From NCBI GenBank assembly GCA_928724745.1, contig CAKMXJ010000037.1:806001-870000 (forward strand): a DNA stretch of 64,000 nucleotides, written 5' to 3'. Under the pieces are notes generated by a model. That model made no database searches. It was not told the DNA's origin and worked only from the letters and a program-made list of their open reading frames with translations. This DNA is from Anthracocystis setariae (lineage: Eukaryota; Basidiomycota; Ustilaginomycetes; Ustilaginales; Ustilaginaceae). This document shows positions 32,401-40,473 of this stretch, piece after piece (position 1 is the first letter of the stretch; the number at the start of each line of letters is the position of its first letter). A program made the position numbers and the translations under genes.

Positions 32401-32582
32401 GGAGGAGGAGGAGGAGGAGGAGAAGAGGCAAGAGGCTGGGACGAAGTTGATGGTGGTGGTGGTGGTGGTGGTGGCGGCTGTGATGGTGCCGGTTGCGGTT
32501 GCGGTGCGGGTAGAGATGAAGGCGACATCTCTTGGCTTTGATCCGCAGCCGCAGCGTCGACATGCGCGGAAGGCGGAAGCAT
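26469..32582 (-). CDS. Large serine/threonine protein kinase
   Basis: A 2037-residue protein in one exon. The frame is open upstream of 32582 but with no ATG. Residues 1-460 are low complexity (poly-Pro, Ser, Ala). The kinase domain spans about 467-745: glycine loop LGRGKFSSVF, VAIK-type lysine in LFAIKHT (about 501), catalytic HRDIKPEN (603-610), LDFGLA (about 624) and the activation segment CCGSPAFHCPEIV, a CAMK-like pattern. All catalytic residues are present, so the kinase should be active. About 1290 residues follow, first disordered Ser-rich sequence with RRxS-like sites, then a helical region from about residue 1480 to the end that I cannot place. The gene sits tail-to-tail with nothing on its 3' side until the esterase. 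The specific subfamily was not recognised. Confidence 0.85.
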   Translation of the reverse strand: MLPPSAHVDAAAADQSQEMSPSSLPAPQPQPAPSQPPPPPPPPPSTSSQPLASSPPPPPPPQPPAHIYSIPTITTHPHTSVAVAPSTSGTASSASASASPSSSAAFNSTSTAPPAPSHPPPQLPAATAGAAPTYRDPPAQHLTIATIAFPSGPLTSYDTLLPNAPGSASSSRGQSRSSSPAPTPFLRTISHGAHTSKAWPPSATANVNAQGSAISTLTSSERQQITDSLRAHKRSSSLAALKSLASASTPSLIAKPPSQRRASPAPPSDAASAQMPAPTQPPFRRSHTHTHNFPRTQSAAPPHSRSSESADAAHHVTSEESEKERQRLKAAAAAKLADEEAWEKTRGAGSAVLDLLKLPDISDDEADQDRSGDSSGGGRPSRATTPGSASGSSSSLSVGGSANSNSQPSLSASSHTRTSRKPAKSKSDRLCKAARVLPALEDVQARRHEPAIVSSADKLLHRGISEYTLLPKILGRGKFSSVFLASKPYGPTGEPQLFAIKHTPLFPHHPLIATRLLREPTLLAELPPHPNLVNVYETIRTSGHFYLVEEYLNGYVTLEALLPMRSEQSPPHAPILPTGVANCVLDQLLSAVHAIHHPLQICHRDIKPENILVHPDTLQLKLLDFGLATHFSRSEAKLSTCCGSPAFHCPEIVTALRNPMGTVHYWGPEVDAWTCGITMLRLLTGIRYPIGASHTSVRSMAIRAQRAVATIQDPELRDRVGKLLEVNGERRMRNFEELVKQLEASIEEPQRGIKEFKSTTFIPVEPQHKMNLPLVVGPAAEAALTSPLLPSGATPTASRRSTPMNSRPASPVFGGDAADAHLSPAPTLLLSNPTYQPAQRVLSYVKYCLRCAGILYHCWPDTSSSSSLPNTPGPFEAAFQEYTQGRPGDLSATVQQEGGVPAALSPSTPFPIQAARSERDPYSHIHVFECVLEIVDPPPGSDQEEQPQGLVQSIFSALSFGRRPPNRRSLSTPPKPDNLRSTGVPRPPGTPADAPVSGSGSGSGKAGDVKCLTFYIVLRFPRRPSGHVNFVRPSYSRSSSVAGLSHRVRSRASSAVGADLENGGLHRDASTESLTRLSKLHSANAEFATGIHPLRKAMIDSNHTTPRASRTSSPSVNYGDLKKREGSTARHRKHGRQRKGHNDSETNDVGLTIETSPELLRIAEQQASRQNSPSPQPSAPNSRANSRVRPSKSGRARGTSASHRNGGSNKVFVHVTDDRALDAVRKALSIGGTTTDYNPDIEPDHDDASAMWASPDLRAKELALGEEPDPGFSLGGTGTKLGRPHSKRRHHSHHHASGLAMAASEDEGASMSSERKRTWTDVPAGAMKPRGTISFGSDDHEQYTRGRPLGPASSLSNAASGIPVPVGPPRLRNSSNLAFAVVQEESSPSNTDPSVSESKTMIDLQDKASTATQATANPRAPPAGLISSDLDLTQAVATVNRLASELLQEGGQVDREELEGKVSEIVSYLFELQTKDAARMTQELDPLSFDVFKALSPLSGVIERSTGSRTKLASKAKQILDLLGEYASSREVYMAVDMRCGELLDPSVPRSLALTEGEIYASASETIFLMRLVNTVLPRIRTKKPQGFSQVFVRLPQCLSLSLAALPEDAQGSKEVLAKEAVQACCSTALIVVDWEAKCLGVEEREPVRKTSKEALQRFVEGVTVCLPHLSGAQVALSEEYFLAQNPRYELGSSKDVSSVKRNEPLFAEMSKTLASLEVDLGNVWSKALVGVSRAPEDEETSESLTAFSAAGFMLDVHLRYSGYARDKPSEWKGVKARVALESALAMLLLALREQMKAATDAEMEQGREDVLADASLVWLQWCLRGLEGEVLADQVAVSVAQMLATQSVISPSAAARLIRFKMLTEVVTRRCERRVAVSLIEQMIVGSPFVQVRAAGVSILRTALGVWLSSEAGGEAGMEEVVGLLNKVFVLPTEQLSAMTVETMTEEAGKLTEILNLFYWIETQMHGGRADQLGEVQPELTKWKATFVEPLAEKVRQVSNAGGEADDSQDRQKLELLMVAVERVVTPLASNSGSTG

Positions 32583-32857
32583 GGCGGGCGCTACCGGTGA
32601 CAAACGGTAGACGGCTAAACTAGGTTGAACGTAGCATTAGGGCTTGTGTGCGTGAGAGCGGTGCGCCAGCAGGCATGAGTTTAAGATGGGGGCGCAGCGG
32701 AAACTAGACGCCAAACTGAACGATGAAGCAGGCTGACGACAATGGCCAACAAGGTGAAACACGATCCAATGAACGGCAAGAGGAAGCGAGCGATAAGCGT
32801 GGCTGGTGGATGGAAGTTGAGCGATAATTGGGCGTCGGCGTAAGGATGGATGATTGT

Positions 32858-32926
32858 GGCAGAGGCAGAGGCAGAGGCAGAGGCAGAGGCAGAGGCAGAG
32901 CGATTGATTGATTGATTGATTGATTG
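32858..32926. repeat. (GGCAGA)n followed by (GATT)n
   Basis: About seven GGCAGA units (to 32900) abut about six GATT units, in the probable 5' leader or promoter of the kinase gene. Confidence 0.85.
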
Positions 32927-33818
32927 TCGGGGTGAGAGAGCGGACAATGAATGTAGAGATAGAGATAGAGTAGATAGCAGCAGCTCTCGAGTCAGTCACA
33001 AGGCTGAGTTGATGGGATCGCAGTAGTGTGACAACCAACCCATCAGCCAGCCATGCGGGTGAGAAAGCAAGAGAGAGAGAGAGAGAGAGCGATAAGTGAG
33101 GGTTTTCGTTTATCGTCGAATCCGCGCGCGCGTGTGTGTGTGCGTGGGTGTGCTGTCTGTCTATCTGTCTGTCCAAGGCGGCAAAACAGTCATTTCCAAC
33201 TCACTCACGTTCTCGATTACCGAAAGTCCCACGCCCAGAGATAAGGCGGAGAAAACCGATAAATTTGGTTTAATTTTTTATTATTATTATATTAGAATAA
33301 TAATTAAATATTGGCGAATTTTTCCGATGACGAGTTTCAGTCAGTTACAGATCGACGCAGTGCACTAGAGTAGCGATACAATACAGCGCACTACATACTG
33401 TCGATGTGCAGCTTGCATGTAATTCTCTCTGTTCCTGTTACACAACGAATCACAACAATCAAGTCCTCTTCTCGACAGACAGCAAAAAGGTGGTAAGAGG
33501 AAGCATATTTGTACCATTTCACGTTCAGCATGAAATTATCGACTTTGATTGACAAGTCAACTCAAGCCTCGGTGCCTAGACTCACATTGTTGAATACGAT
33601 CGATCGCTGCGACAAACCGTCATAAATTTGCGGTGCTGTTATCATATCCCAAAATTGAAGTTGGAGACCTGTGCGTACCGACGAGTCGGGGTGAACGAAA
33701 AATTCGGTTCTTCCGATTAATTCGACGAATCGTCTTGTTCTAATTTTCGGAATGGCTTCCGGAAGCAATCAACACCTGTCTACTGATACCATACAGTAAC
33801 TGCCCTGGACAGTAGCTT

Positions 33819-33846
33819 GCATGCATGCATGCATACATGCATGCGT
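33819..33846. repeat. (GCAT)n palindromic repeat
   Basis: GCATGCATGCATGCATACATGCATGC can fold on itself. It lies in non-coding DNA between the kinase and the ligase genes. Confidence 0.8.
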
Positions 33847-34481
33847 CCCCAACTGATCAACCATGCTACACTGCCATCACACTCAAACCCCTCCCACATT
33901 GTTCACTGATTGAATTAATAAGAACCCACAGAGAGTGAGCGTCGTTCGCTTGAGCCGAAGCCAAGTCCAACTATTTTTGCAATGTGAACCAAAGTTGGAG
34001 TTCGTCTGAAAAACCTGGTCTCTTTTTCAGACTACAGAGTGCAGTGCGTTCGGCCCATCCGATCGGTTGTGACGGCTAAGAATCTGCATTCCCACATACA
34101 GAGTACTGCACTGTATCGTGCTGATGAACAGTTGATTGCATGCCAAGAAAAACCAACCCTTCAAAAAAAAAAAAAAAAGGGCCACACTCGGCCCCGATCC
34201 GAACTGCCGCTCTCCCTTTCCACAACAACTGAACCGACGCGACCCGACCCGATCCTGTTCTCGTCGTGATTGGTTCTGCTCCAATTGGCCATCTATCACA
34301 GGTGGGCGGTCAACGAATGGCGTAGGCTTCCTCTGTCTTGACCTCGTAGTGCGCGTTGAGCTCGATCCCATCCCATCAAACATGATAAAGCAAAACGACA
34401 TTTTGGGTTGTCACTCGAAGACGACAAACTGAGTCCATATCGATTGATTGCCCACAAAGACAGCTATCAGTGGTTCGAGCT

Positions 34482-37400
34482 TCAGAACTCAAACTCATCA
34501 TCGACCGTCAACTTTCCCAACCCTGCCTTCTCGACCATGACTTCGGCTTCGGCTTCATCCTCGTCATCGCTACCTCGAAGCTCGTCTCGCCCTTGACCAC
34601 CACGACCACCATCCTCATCCGGACCAGGAGGAGGAGGTGGTGGTGGTGGTGCAGCTTTCTGCTGTTCAAAGTAAATCTTGGCCAGCGCGGCAGGCGTAGT
34701 CGCGAGTTCGATCGTCTTATCCTCTCTACGTTTGATGAACCTTGGAAATCTGATCGATAGACCTTTCTCTGAATTGACCAACCCAATCGCTGCGGTGTAG
34801 TTCGGACTGATCGTCACATCCGCTCCTCTCAACTCCCAAACCTCGCTTGGCTTCCACCAAACATCCGGCCAAAGATTCCCCGTCTCGAGCTCAATGCCAA
34901 AAGGTGAAGCCTCTCCCCATCGAGCCGCCACGCACGTCTCGGACCCTTCGGCGTACCGCACATTGAGCTCCTTGTAGAATGCATCGGTGAATCCCGAGAT
35001 GCACTTGCATACCGCTTGCAGCACTCCAGAGTCGCCATCATACAGCGCCAGAAGGATCGGCGACCACCAAGTCGCCTTGCGTCCCATACCGTGCCAAGCG
35101 CCGATGGGCACCAAATCCAGAGAATCACCGAGTCCGTCAACGTAGTCCTTCTTCACCTTGAGCCACGATTCGCACCGCTTGTCCGGCTCGTATGTGGACA
35201 GAAGCGCCTTGCCACGTCCATTGACGCCCTTGCCCACCTCCGTTGACATGCCAGTGCCACCGTTGCTGCCGTCGTCAAGCGTCTGCATCGCCTCATCCTC
35301 GTTGTCCATCGCCATGTCATCGTCAACAACGTCAGCGAGCTTGTGAAGGCGTTTGCCTCCGCTCTCGTCATCTTGCGCGTTGTCCTCGTTGGTCTTTTGC
35401 CGGTCCGCTTGCTTTTCCGATGCCTCGCTGAGCCGAGGTGCTTCCCAGTGATGGTCGAGCGACTTGACCATGATTCCTTCGCATTTGTATTCCTGCGCCT
35501 GAGTGAAGAACCGCGCCACATCGTCCGGGTCCGTGCTATCGCAGGAGCGTACATGGGCGAAGCGAGCGATCAGCGGGCTTTGCGGCGATAATGGCAGGAA
35601 GCGACTGTGCAAAAGATTTCGTCGCGTTCGGAACGACGATTTCAGGAGCGATTCGCCATCCAAGTACATGAGGTCGAACGCAAACACACCCACTTTCACC
35701 TTGATGTCGTGCAAGTTGACGTCCTTTCGGCTTCGGTTAGCCAGCGTCTGGAACGGCAAAAGCCTTCCATCGAGATCCATCGCAACCACCTCCGCATCCA
35801 TGATGAACGACGTGATGGCCTCGCGCTCTCCTTCAGCTGCCTGTCTATCTTGCGTTCCCTGCTTTGAGTCTTCAGGCTGGTCGGAAGCGGTAGCCTTGGC
35901 AGATTTGGACGGTGAAGAAGGCGCACCTGCAAATGCGGTGGCGCCGATATTGGCATCCGATTCGGTCTCCTGCCCCATCAAAATCGGCACCATGTCTGTA
36001 ATGTCAGGATACTTGTCCGTCATCTCCTCTAAATGCCTCGAGAACAATCGCACGTAGATCTCACCATTCTTGCCCACCCACTTTCCACACTTGGCTCCGC
36101 CACCGTTCGCTGACGTCTCCTCCTTGACGCTCCTCCTCGCCTCGAACCCTGCACTGCGTGGCACGTAGATCGCGTGGATCTGACACCGCTGCCCATCGTA
36201 CTTGAATTCGGAAACGAAAGCTCGAGGCCCCAACTTGTCGTGCATGGCTCCCAACGAGCGCGTGATCGAACCGAGCATCGGAGAGATGGGCGTACCGATG
36301 CGCAAAGGGACATGCTCGGATAGTCCTGCCAGGCCGTGCTGGAGAAGCGAGGGTACGATGACGCCAAAGTTGGGATGTCGGGCGCGAACTTCCCGCACCA
36401 GCTTTTCGGCTCTCGCCAGTCGTTCCATCAGAGCAAGCCGTTTTGCATCTTGACGATCTTTCGGCTTGGTAGCGTTTGCTAGCATCCCTTTACGTTGATG
36501 CGGTCGGACAAGCAGGAGTGCTTCTCTATCTTTGGTTCTCTGGCTGGTCAGCTCGACAGCAGCCGTTGCCGACTCTTCCACCAGCGCAAACGTCCTGGCC
36601 AGTGCAGTTGCAATTGTGGTGCGGACTGCCTGAATCCTCAGATGGCTGATGAAAGTGCGCACCAGGAAGCGCGTCTCCTCGCCACGGCTGGCAACAAGCA
36701 GCTTGGTGACATAGCCAAGCTTTTGATTGGCACTGCCTTGGCCGCTCAGTCGGGCGATGCTGTGCAAGTTGGAGAAGAGCCTCTGCACCGTAATCGGTGC
36801 TGGTCGTACTAACGCTTTGACGTCCTTCTTGGCTTCGTACGCTACGTCGCCGGGATCGCCGGTCTTGTCCCAGACTTGCTTGAGAAACCGAGCCGATTTG
36901 CCCGTCACGGCCTTGATGGCCTTGTTGATGATGGATCCGCCCAGTCCTAGCTCTACGCCATCGTACGGGGGAGCTATATGGTTGCTGACCAGATACACGG
37001 TGGGGAGCAGCGATTCGGGATCATGCGCCCGCACGCTTCGCAACAGATTGGTGAGCAAAGTCGTAATGGCGAGACGCGAGCGAGTCGCTGAGATGAGCAC
37101 AAACGCGTGTGTCAGAAGAGCGTACGGTGTAGTTGGCACGAGATTTCCATCTTTCCCGACGATGGTCGGCCAGGATGAAGTGTCGATGCTCCAGGGATCG
37201 AAGACGAAGATGTCATCTCCGAGAGGAATCGCTTGGATCGCAGCATCCAGCGCTGCCAGATCGACTGGCCTTGGTTTGGGAGTTGCGCGAGGAGGCTTGT
37301 TGCCGTTCGATGAAGACGAAGGACGTGCTTCTTGCTGGAGACTCGACGAATCGTTCTCGGCTTCACCACACCATTCTGCGTTGAGACGTTGGGCGAGGTC

Positions 37401-37745
37401 CTCGTCGGCTTGCATCCTGGCTTTGTACTCCTCCACGGAGATTCCCGCATCCTGTGCCGCGAGCTGGATGGCGAACGCGGCGTCATCTTCCTCCTGCGAC
37501 GCTATCGAGTTGGTGGACCACTTGACGTCTATTGTGCCTGTATCAATTTGCGAAGTGGTTTGCTTCTGCTTCGCTCTTGCGGTGCTGGAAGTGGGCGAAG
37601 CGGGATCCGCAGAGAAAGTGGTTTTGGACGGTTGGGACGGACTGGTGAAGAAGGATGTGAGTGCAGACTGCTGTCCCACATTTTGCTTCTTCTTTGGCGT
37701 CCAAGGTGCTGCTGCGCCGCCGTTGGAACGCTTCTTGGGCGGCAT
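34482..37745 (-). CDS. CDC9: ATP-dependent DNA ligase I
   Basis: The protein is 1087 residues from ATG 37745; the upstream extension of the frame starts with TTG. It seals nicks during lagging-strand replication and excision repair. The N-terminus has an NLS-like PPKKRS..TPKKKQ and a PCNA-interacting box QSALTSFF (residues 26-33). The adenylation domain has the active-site lysine near residue 515 in FKYDGQR. DAEVVAMDLDG, EGIMVKSLD and WLKVKKDY represent motifs III, IV and V, and PNYTAAIG with FPRFIKRREDK fits the OB-fold end. Basidiomycete features are long acidic insertions between motifs and two acidic helices (about residues 84-125) resembling ubiquitin-interacting motifs. The last 60 residues are Pro/Asp/Glu-rich. 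It shares a 408-bp divergent promoter with the Ind1-like gene. Confidence 0.93.
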   Translation of the reverse strand: MPPKKRSNGGAAAPWTPKKKQNVGQQSALTSFFTSPSQPSKTTFSADPASPTSSTARAKQKQTTSQIDTGTIDVKWSTNSIASQEEDDAAFAIQLAAQDAGISVEEYKARMQADEDLAQRLNAEWCGEAENDSSSLQQEARPSSSSNGNKPPRATPKPRPVDLAALDAAIQAIPLGDDIFVFDPWSIDTSSWPTIVGKDGNLVPTTPYALLTHAFVLISATRSRLAITTLLTNLLRSVRAHDPESLLPTVYLVSNHIAPPYDGVELGLGGSIINKAIKAVTGKSARFLKQVWDKTGDPGDVAYEAKKDVKALVRPAPITVQRLFSNLHSIARLSGQGSANQKLGYVTKLLVASRGEETRFLVRTFISHLRIQAVRTTIATALARTFALVEESATAAVELTSQRTKDREALLLVRPHQRKGMLANATKPKDRQDAKRLALMERLARAEKLVREVRARHPNFGVIVPSLLQHGLAGLSEHVPLRIGTPISPMLGSITRSLGAMHDKLGPRAFVSEFKYDGQRCQIHAIYVPRSAGFEARRSVKEETSANGGGAKCGKWVGKNGEIYVRLFSRHLEEMTDKYPDITDMVPILMGQETESDANIGATAFAGAPSSPSKSAKATASDQPEDSKQGTQDRQAAEGEREAITSFIMDAEVVAMDLDGRLLPFQTLANRSRKDVNLHDIKVKVGVFAFDLMYLDGESLLKSSFRTRRNLLHSRFLPLSPQSPLIARFAHVRSCDSTDPDDVARFFTQAQEYKCEGIMVKSLDHHWEAPRLSEASEKQADRQKTNEDNAQDDESGGKRLHKLADVVDDDMAMDNEDEAMQTLDDGSNGGTGMSTEVGKGVNGRGKALLSTYEPDKRCESWLKVKKDYVDGLGDSLDLVPIGAWHGMGRKATWWSPILLALYDGDSGVLQAVCKCISGFTDAFYKELNVRYAEGSETCVAARWGEASPFGIELETGNLWPDVWWKPSEVWELRGADVTISPNYTAAIGLVNSEKGLSIRFPRFIKRREDKTIELATTPAALAKIYFEQQKAAPPPPPPPPGPDEDGGRGGQGRDELRGSDDEDEAEAEVMVEKAGLGKLTVDDEFEF

Positions 37746-38153
37746 CGTTGTGATGAGGTGGCCGGGGTGCGTCCCGCCAAGGTGGTTCAAGTGTCCGAAG
37801 ACAGATGCGGTTTAGACCATCCAGGTTCGCGGCTTTGCTTCTATGACGACTCCATGCTACGTGTATGGGGTTTGGTTGGGTTTCAGGCTCGTTCGTCTCA
37901 TGGTCAAGATGGTGGATGCAGATGCTGTATGGGGGTATACAAGGCTTGCGTGGTGTACGAGGCCGAGCAGTTGAGAATGTGGAGGCTGAGCTATCAGCCT
38001 CACCAAAACAAAAACAAAAAAAAAAGCTCGGCTATCGGGAACAAGGATTTGGCCGTTTTGAAACCCATACTCTCTTCCTGACATTCGCAGCTCGTAGGCT
38101 TGTTCCATTCCCCAACCTCTCCCCCTCTGCAGCACTGATCCGTCACCACCAGC
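37746..38153. promoter_or_regulatory. Divergent promoter region, DNA ligase I / Ind1-like gene
   Basis: The only sequence between two divergent start codons. It includes an A-rich patch near 38008-38024. No TATA box or MluI-type (ACGCGT) cell-cycle box was seen. Confidence 0.4.
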
Positions 38154-39287
38154 ATGTCAAGATCGATGGCTGCTCTCGAGCTACCACTTGTATCCAACAG
38201 AATGGCATATCGGCTTGCATCCGGCTCAAGACCGATCTCGGCGGCGGTGGAGAGGGTTTGTCGCAGGACGTTTTCCCACACTGCTGGGCGCCAGTCTCAC
38301 GAAAACCCGCTGGGCCTACCACGCAACAACCAACGCATCCCGCCCAGCATGCCGCGTCGCGGCACTGGCCCTACGCAACCACGTCGAATCCCCAACGTCA
38401 AACACGTCGTCTGCGTGTCATCCGGTAAAGGCGGTGTTGGCAAATCCACGATCTCGTCCAACCTGGCCGTAGCGCTCTCGCTCACCTCGGAATCTAGCTC
38501 GACAAGGAAACCTCGCATCGGATTACTCGATCTCGATATCTTTGGACCGAGCATCCCCAAACTCATGGGACTCGAAGGGATGGGAGAAGCCGAACTCACT
38601 TGGTACGGTGGGTTGATACCGTTGAGGAACCATGGCGTGAGTTGTATGTCGATGGGATTTCTGCTTGGTAATCAGCCTGCTTGCAAGGATGGTGGTGGTG
38701 GGGAGGGGGAGGAGGAAGAGAGGGTGGTTGCATGGAGGGGTATGATGGTGATGAAGGCGACGCAGCAGTTGCTGTTCGATGTGGATTGGCGACTGGATCC
38801 GCATGCACCGCTGGCGGATTCGGCCGAATCGATCTCGTCGGATTCTTCGCTGGATGTACTGGTGATTGATATGCCACCGGGTACGGGCGATGTGGCGCTC
38901 TCGCTCGCACAGCTCGTCAAAGTCGACGCGGCACTTGTAGTCACCACGCCGCAGGAGGTGGCGTTGTTGGATGCCAAGAAGGGCGTCGCCATGTTTAGAA
39001 AGACCAAGGTGCCCGTGAGCGGGTTGGTGTTAAACATGAGCCATTTTGTGAGTCCCGATAGCGGCAGAAGTTTCGAGCTGTTTGGAAGTGCGGACAAGGT
39101 GGAGGAGTATGCGAAGAGGCAACGGTTGGAGGTGTTGGCGAGGGTGCCTTTACAGCCGCAATTGAGTAGGGGGGGCGATGAAGGGGTGCCAGTGACGGTG
39201 AGGGAGAAGTTGGACGGCGCGACGAATCATGTTAGGCAGGCGTTCTTGGAGTTGGCGACCAAAGTTTGGGCTAGTCTTGCAAAGTGA
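38154..39287 (+). CDS. IND1: Ind1/NUBPL-like mitochondrial P-loop ATPase lacking the CPxC cysteines
   Basis: A 377-residue protein in one exon. The first 50 residues are Arg-rich without acids until late, fitting a mitochondrial presequence. The Mrp/NBP35 ATPase domain follows: VSSGKGGVGKST (residues 91-99), LLDLDIFGPSIPKLMGL, WRGMMVMKA and VIDMPPGTGDVALSLAQ. Ind1 proteins deliver Fe-S clusters to respiratory complex I, using a CxxC motif after the NMS segment. Here that segment reads NMSHFVSPDSG, with Ser300 and Ser303 in the cysteine positions. An acidic Gly/Glu insertion near residues 177-190 and a second insertion before the Walker-B-like strand are extra. The fold and ATPase motifs are intact, so it is not an obvious pseudogene, but cluster binding as in the family is doubtful. 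Confidence 0.85.
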   Translation: MSRSMAALELPLVSNRMAYRLASGSRPISAAVERVCRRTFSHTAGRQSHENPLGLPRNNQRIPPSMPRRGTGPTQPRRIPNVKHVVCVSSGKGGVGKSTISSNLAVALSLTSESSSTRKPRIGLLDLDIFGPSIPKLMGLEGMGEAELTWYGGLIPLRNHGVSCMSMGFLLGNQPACKDGGGGEGEEEERVVAWRGMMVMKATQQLLFDVDWRLDPHAPLADSAESISSDSSLDVLVIDMPPGTGDVALSLAQLVKVDAALVVTTPQEVALLDAKKGVAMFRKTKVPVSGLVLNMSHFVSPDSGRSFELFGSADKVEEYAKRQRLEVLARVPLQPQLSRGGDEGVPVTVREKLDGATNHVRQAFLELATKVWASLAK

Positions 39288-39384
39288 GTTCTCTCATGGC
39301 ATAATGTAGGGATGGATTCAATGTGGACTGGAAACTGGATTCAACGTGTACGGTAAGGGATGGGTTACAGTTGGGTGAATGAAT

Positions 39385-40386
39385 CTAAGCTTTAGCCGGG
39401 GTGACTCCGGCTTTGATTTCGAGCTGTCTTTCGTACTGGATGACGTCGTTGAGTTGAGCGTCGATCATGAGTTTGGTGTCCTCAGTTGCGGGTTGAAGGG
39501 GCATCCTAGGTACGCCCACTGGGTAGTACCATTTCTGCAACATGGCTTTGGTGCCTGGGATACCTGCTTTGAACATGACCCAATCTGCGTGGCTGACGAT
39601 TTTCTGCAATTGTTGAGCCTGGTGAAGTTTGTGCCAATCGTTGGAATTGATTGCGGATTGGGTGAGGGAGTAAAGTTGGACGATGGTGCGCGGGATGATG
39701 TTGCCGCTTCCGCAAATGACACCTGTGAAGCCGGCGAGCATGCTTGGGACGAGGATGTCAGCGAAACCTGACCAGACGTGGAAGTTGGGGCGATTGATGG
39801 CATTTGCGATTCGGCCACCCTTACCGATGCTGGCGCAGGTGAGTTTGCAACCGCAGATGTTGGGATGTTGCGAAATGGCGATCAGAAGGTCCGAATCGAT
39901 ATCGATGCCACCCATCACGGCGGGGAAATTGTACACCATCACCGGAAGTGGACTTTCATCGGCGACTTTGGTGAAAAACTGTTGGATCGCAAATCGATCT
40001 TTTCCAAGCCCACCGGCAAAGTAGCCGGGCAGGATGACGATGGCTGCATCAGCGCCTGCGTTTTTGGCTTGCTTGCAGTTGGCAATGGTTTCTTTGACGC
40101 TGCCCGTTCCAGTGCCGGCCAGAATTTGCGTCGAGGTAAGACCAGCTTGGTCGAGGTAGGTGCGTGCGGTTTGGACTAGCTGGAAACGTTCATCGGTGGA
40201 GAGGTGGATGGCTTCACCGTTGGTACCCATGACGACGAGGTGCGAGCCAGCACCAGCGATGCGCAGGACGTGCGTCTTCCACGCATCGTAGTCGATCTCT
40301 TCAGTGGTCGCGTGGAATGGAGTCGCCAGAGGAGTCCAGACTCCAGGTTGAAGCGCGGTAGAAGCGTGGCCGTGGGTCTGCGTCAT
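39385..40386 (-). CDS. DHDPS/N-acetylneuraminate-lyase family aldolase
   Basis: A 333-residue TIM-barrel protein from ATG 40386. WTPLATPF and GTNGEAIHLSTDER are the class signatures. Tyr152 in VMVYNFP and the Schiff-base Lys181 in ICGCKLTC are the catalytic pair. Fungi make lysine by the aminoadipate route, so true dihydrodipicolinate synthase activity is not expected. Fungal members usually act as 4-hydroxy-2-oxoglutarate, 2-keto-3-deoxy-sugar or related aldolases. No sugar-acid pathway partner is adjacent. A TATA box lies 82 bp upstream. It converges with the Ind1-like gene, with only about 100 bp between stop codons. Confidence 0.88.
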   Translation of the reverse strand: MTQTHGHASTALQPGVWTPLATPFHATTEEIDYDAWKTHVLRIAGAGSHLVVMGTNGEAIHLSTDERFQLVQTARTYLDQAGLTSTQILAGTGTGSVKETIANCKQAKNAGADAAIVILPGYFAGGLGKDRFAIQQFFTKVADESPLPVMVYNFPAVMGGIDIDSDLLIAISQHPNICGCKLTCASIGKGGRIANAINRPNFHVWSGFADILVPSMLAGFTGVICGSGNIIPRTIVQLYSLTQSAINSNDWHKLHQAQQLQKIVSHADWVMFKAGIPGTKAMLQKWYYPVGVPRMPLQPATEDTKLMIDAQLNDVIQYERQLEIKAGVTPAKA

Positions 40387-40467
40387 GTCTGCGGATGGTT
40401 GATCTCGAATAGAGGTTGATGGTCAAGAGGCAAAGCGTAGAGTAAGGTGGGAGTGGGAGTGGGAGTG

Positions 40468-40473
40468 TATATA
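40468..40473 (-). promoter_or_regulatory. TATA box of the aldolase gene
   Basis: CTATATACAC on the minus strand, about 82 bp upstream of ATG 40386. Confidence 0.5.

Larger units (their letters stand above)
32583..34481. other. 1.9-kb region between kinase and ligase genes
   Basis: No gene is recognised. It is rich in simple repeats (GGCAGA, GATT, GA, GT, GCAT) and includes an A/T-rich patch at 33268-33312. The first 400 bp is probably the kinase leader, C/T-rich on the minus strand. Confidence 0.5.

Noticed and set aside
32858..32926. Tandem repeat block as a CRISPR array
   Set aside because: The units are simple 4-6 bp microsatellites without spacers, and the DNA is eukaryotic.
36727..37815. 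Plus-strand 362-codon frame opposite DNA ligase I
   Set aside because: It overlaps the conserved N-terminal half of the ligase, begins within it and has no recognisable domain.
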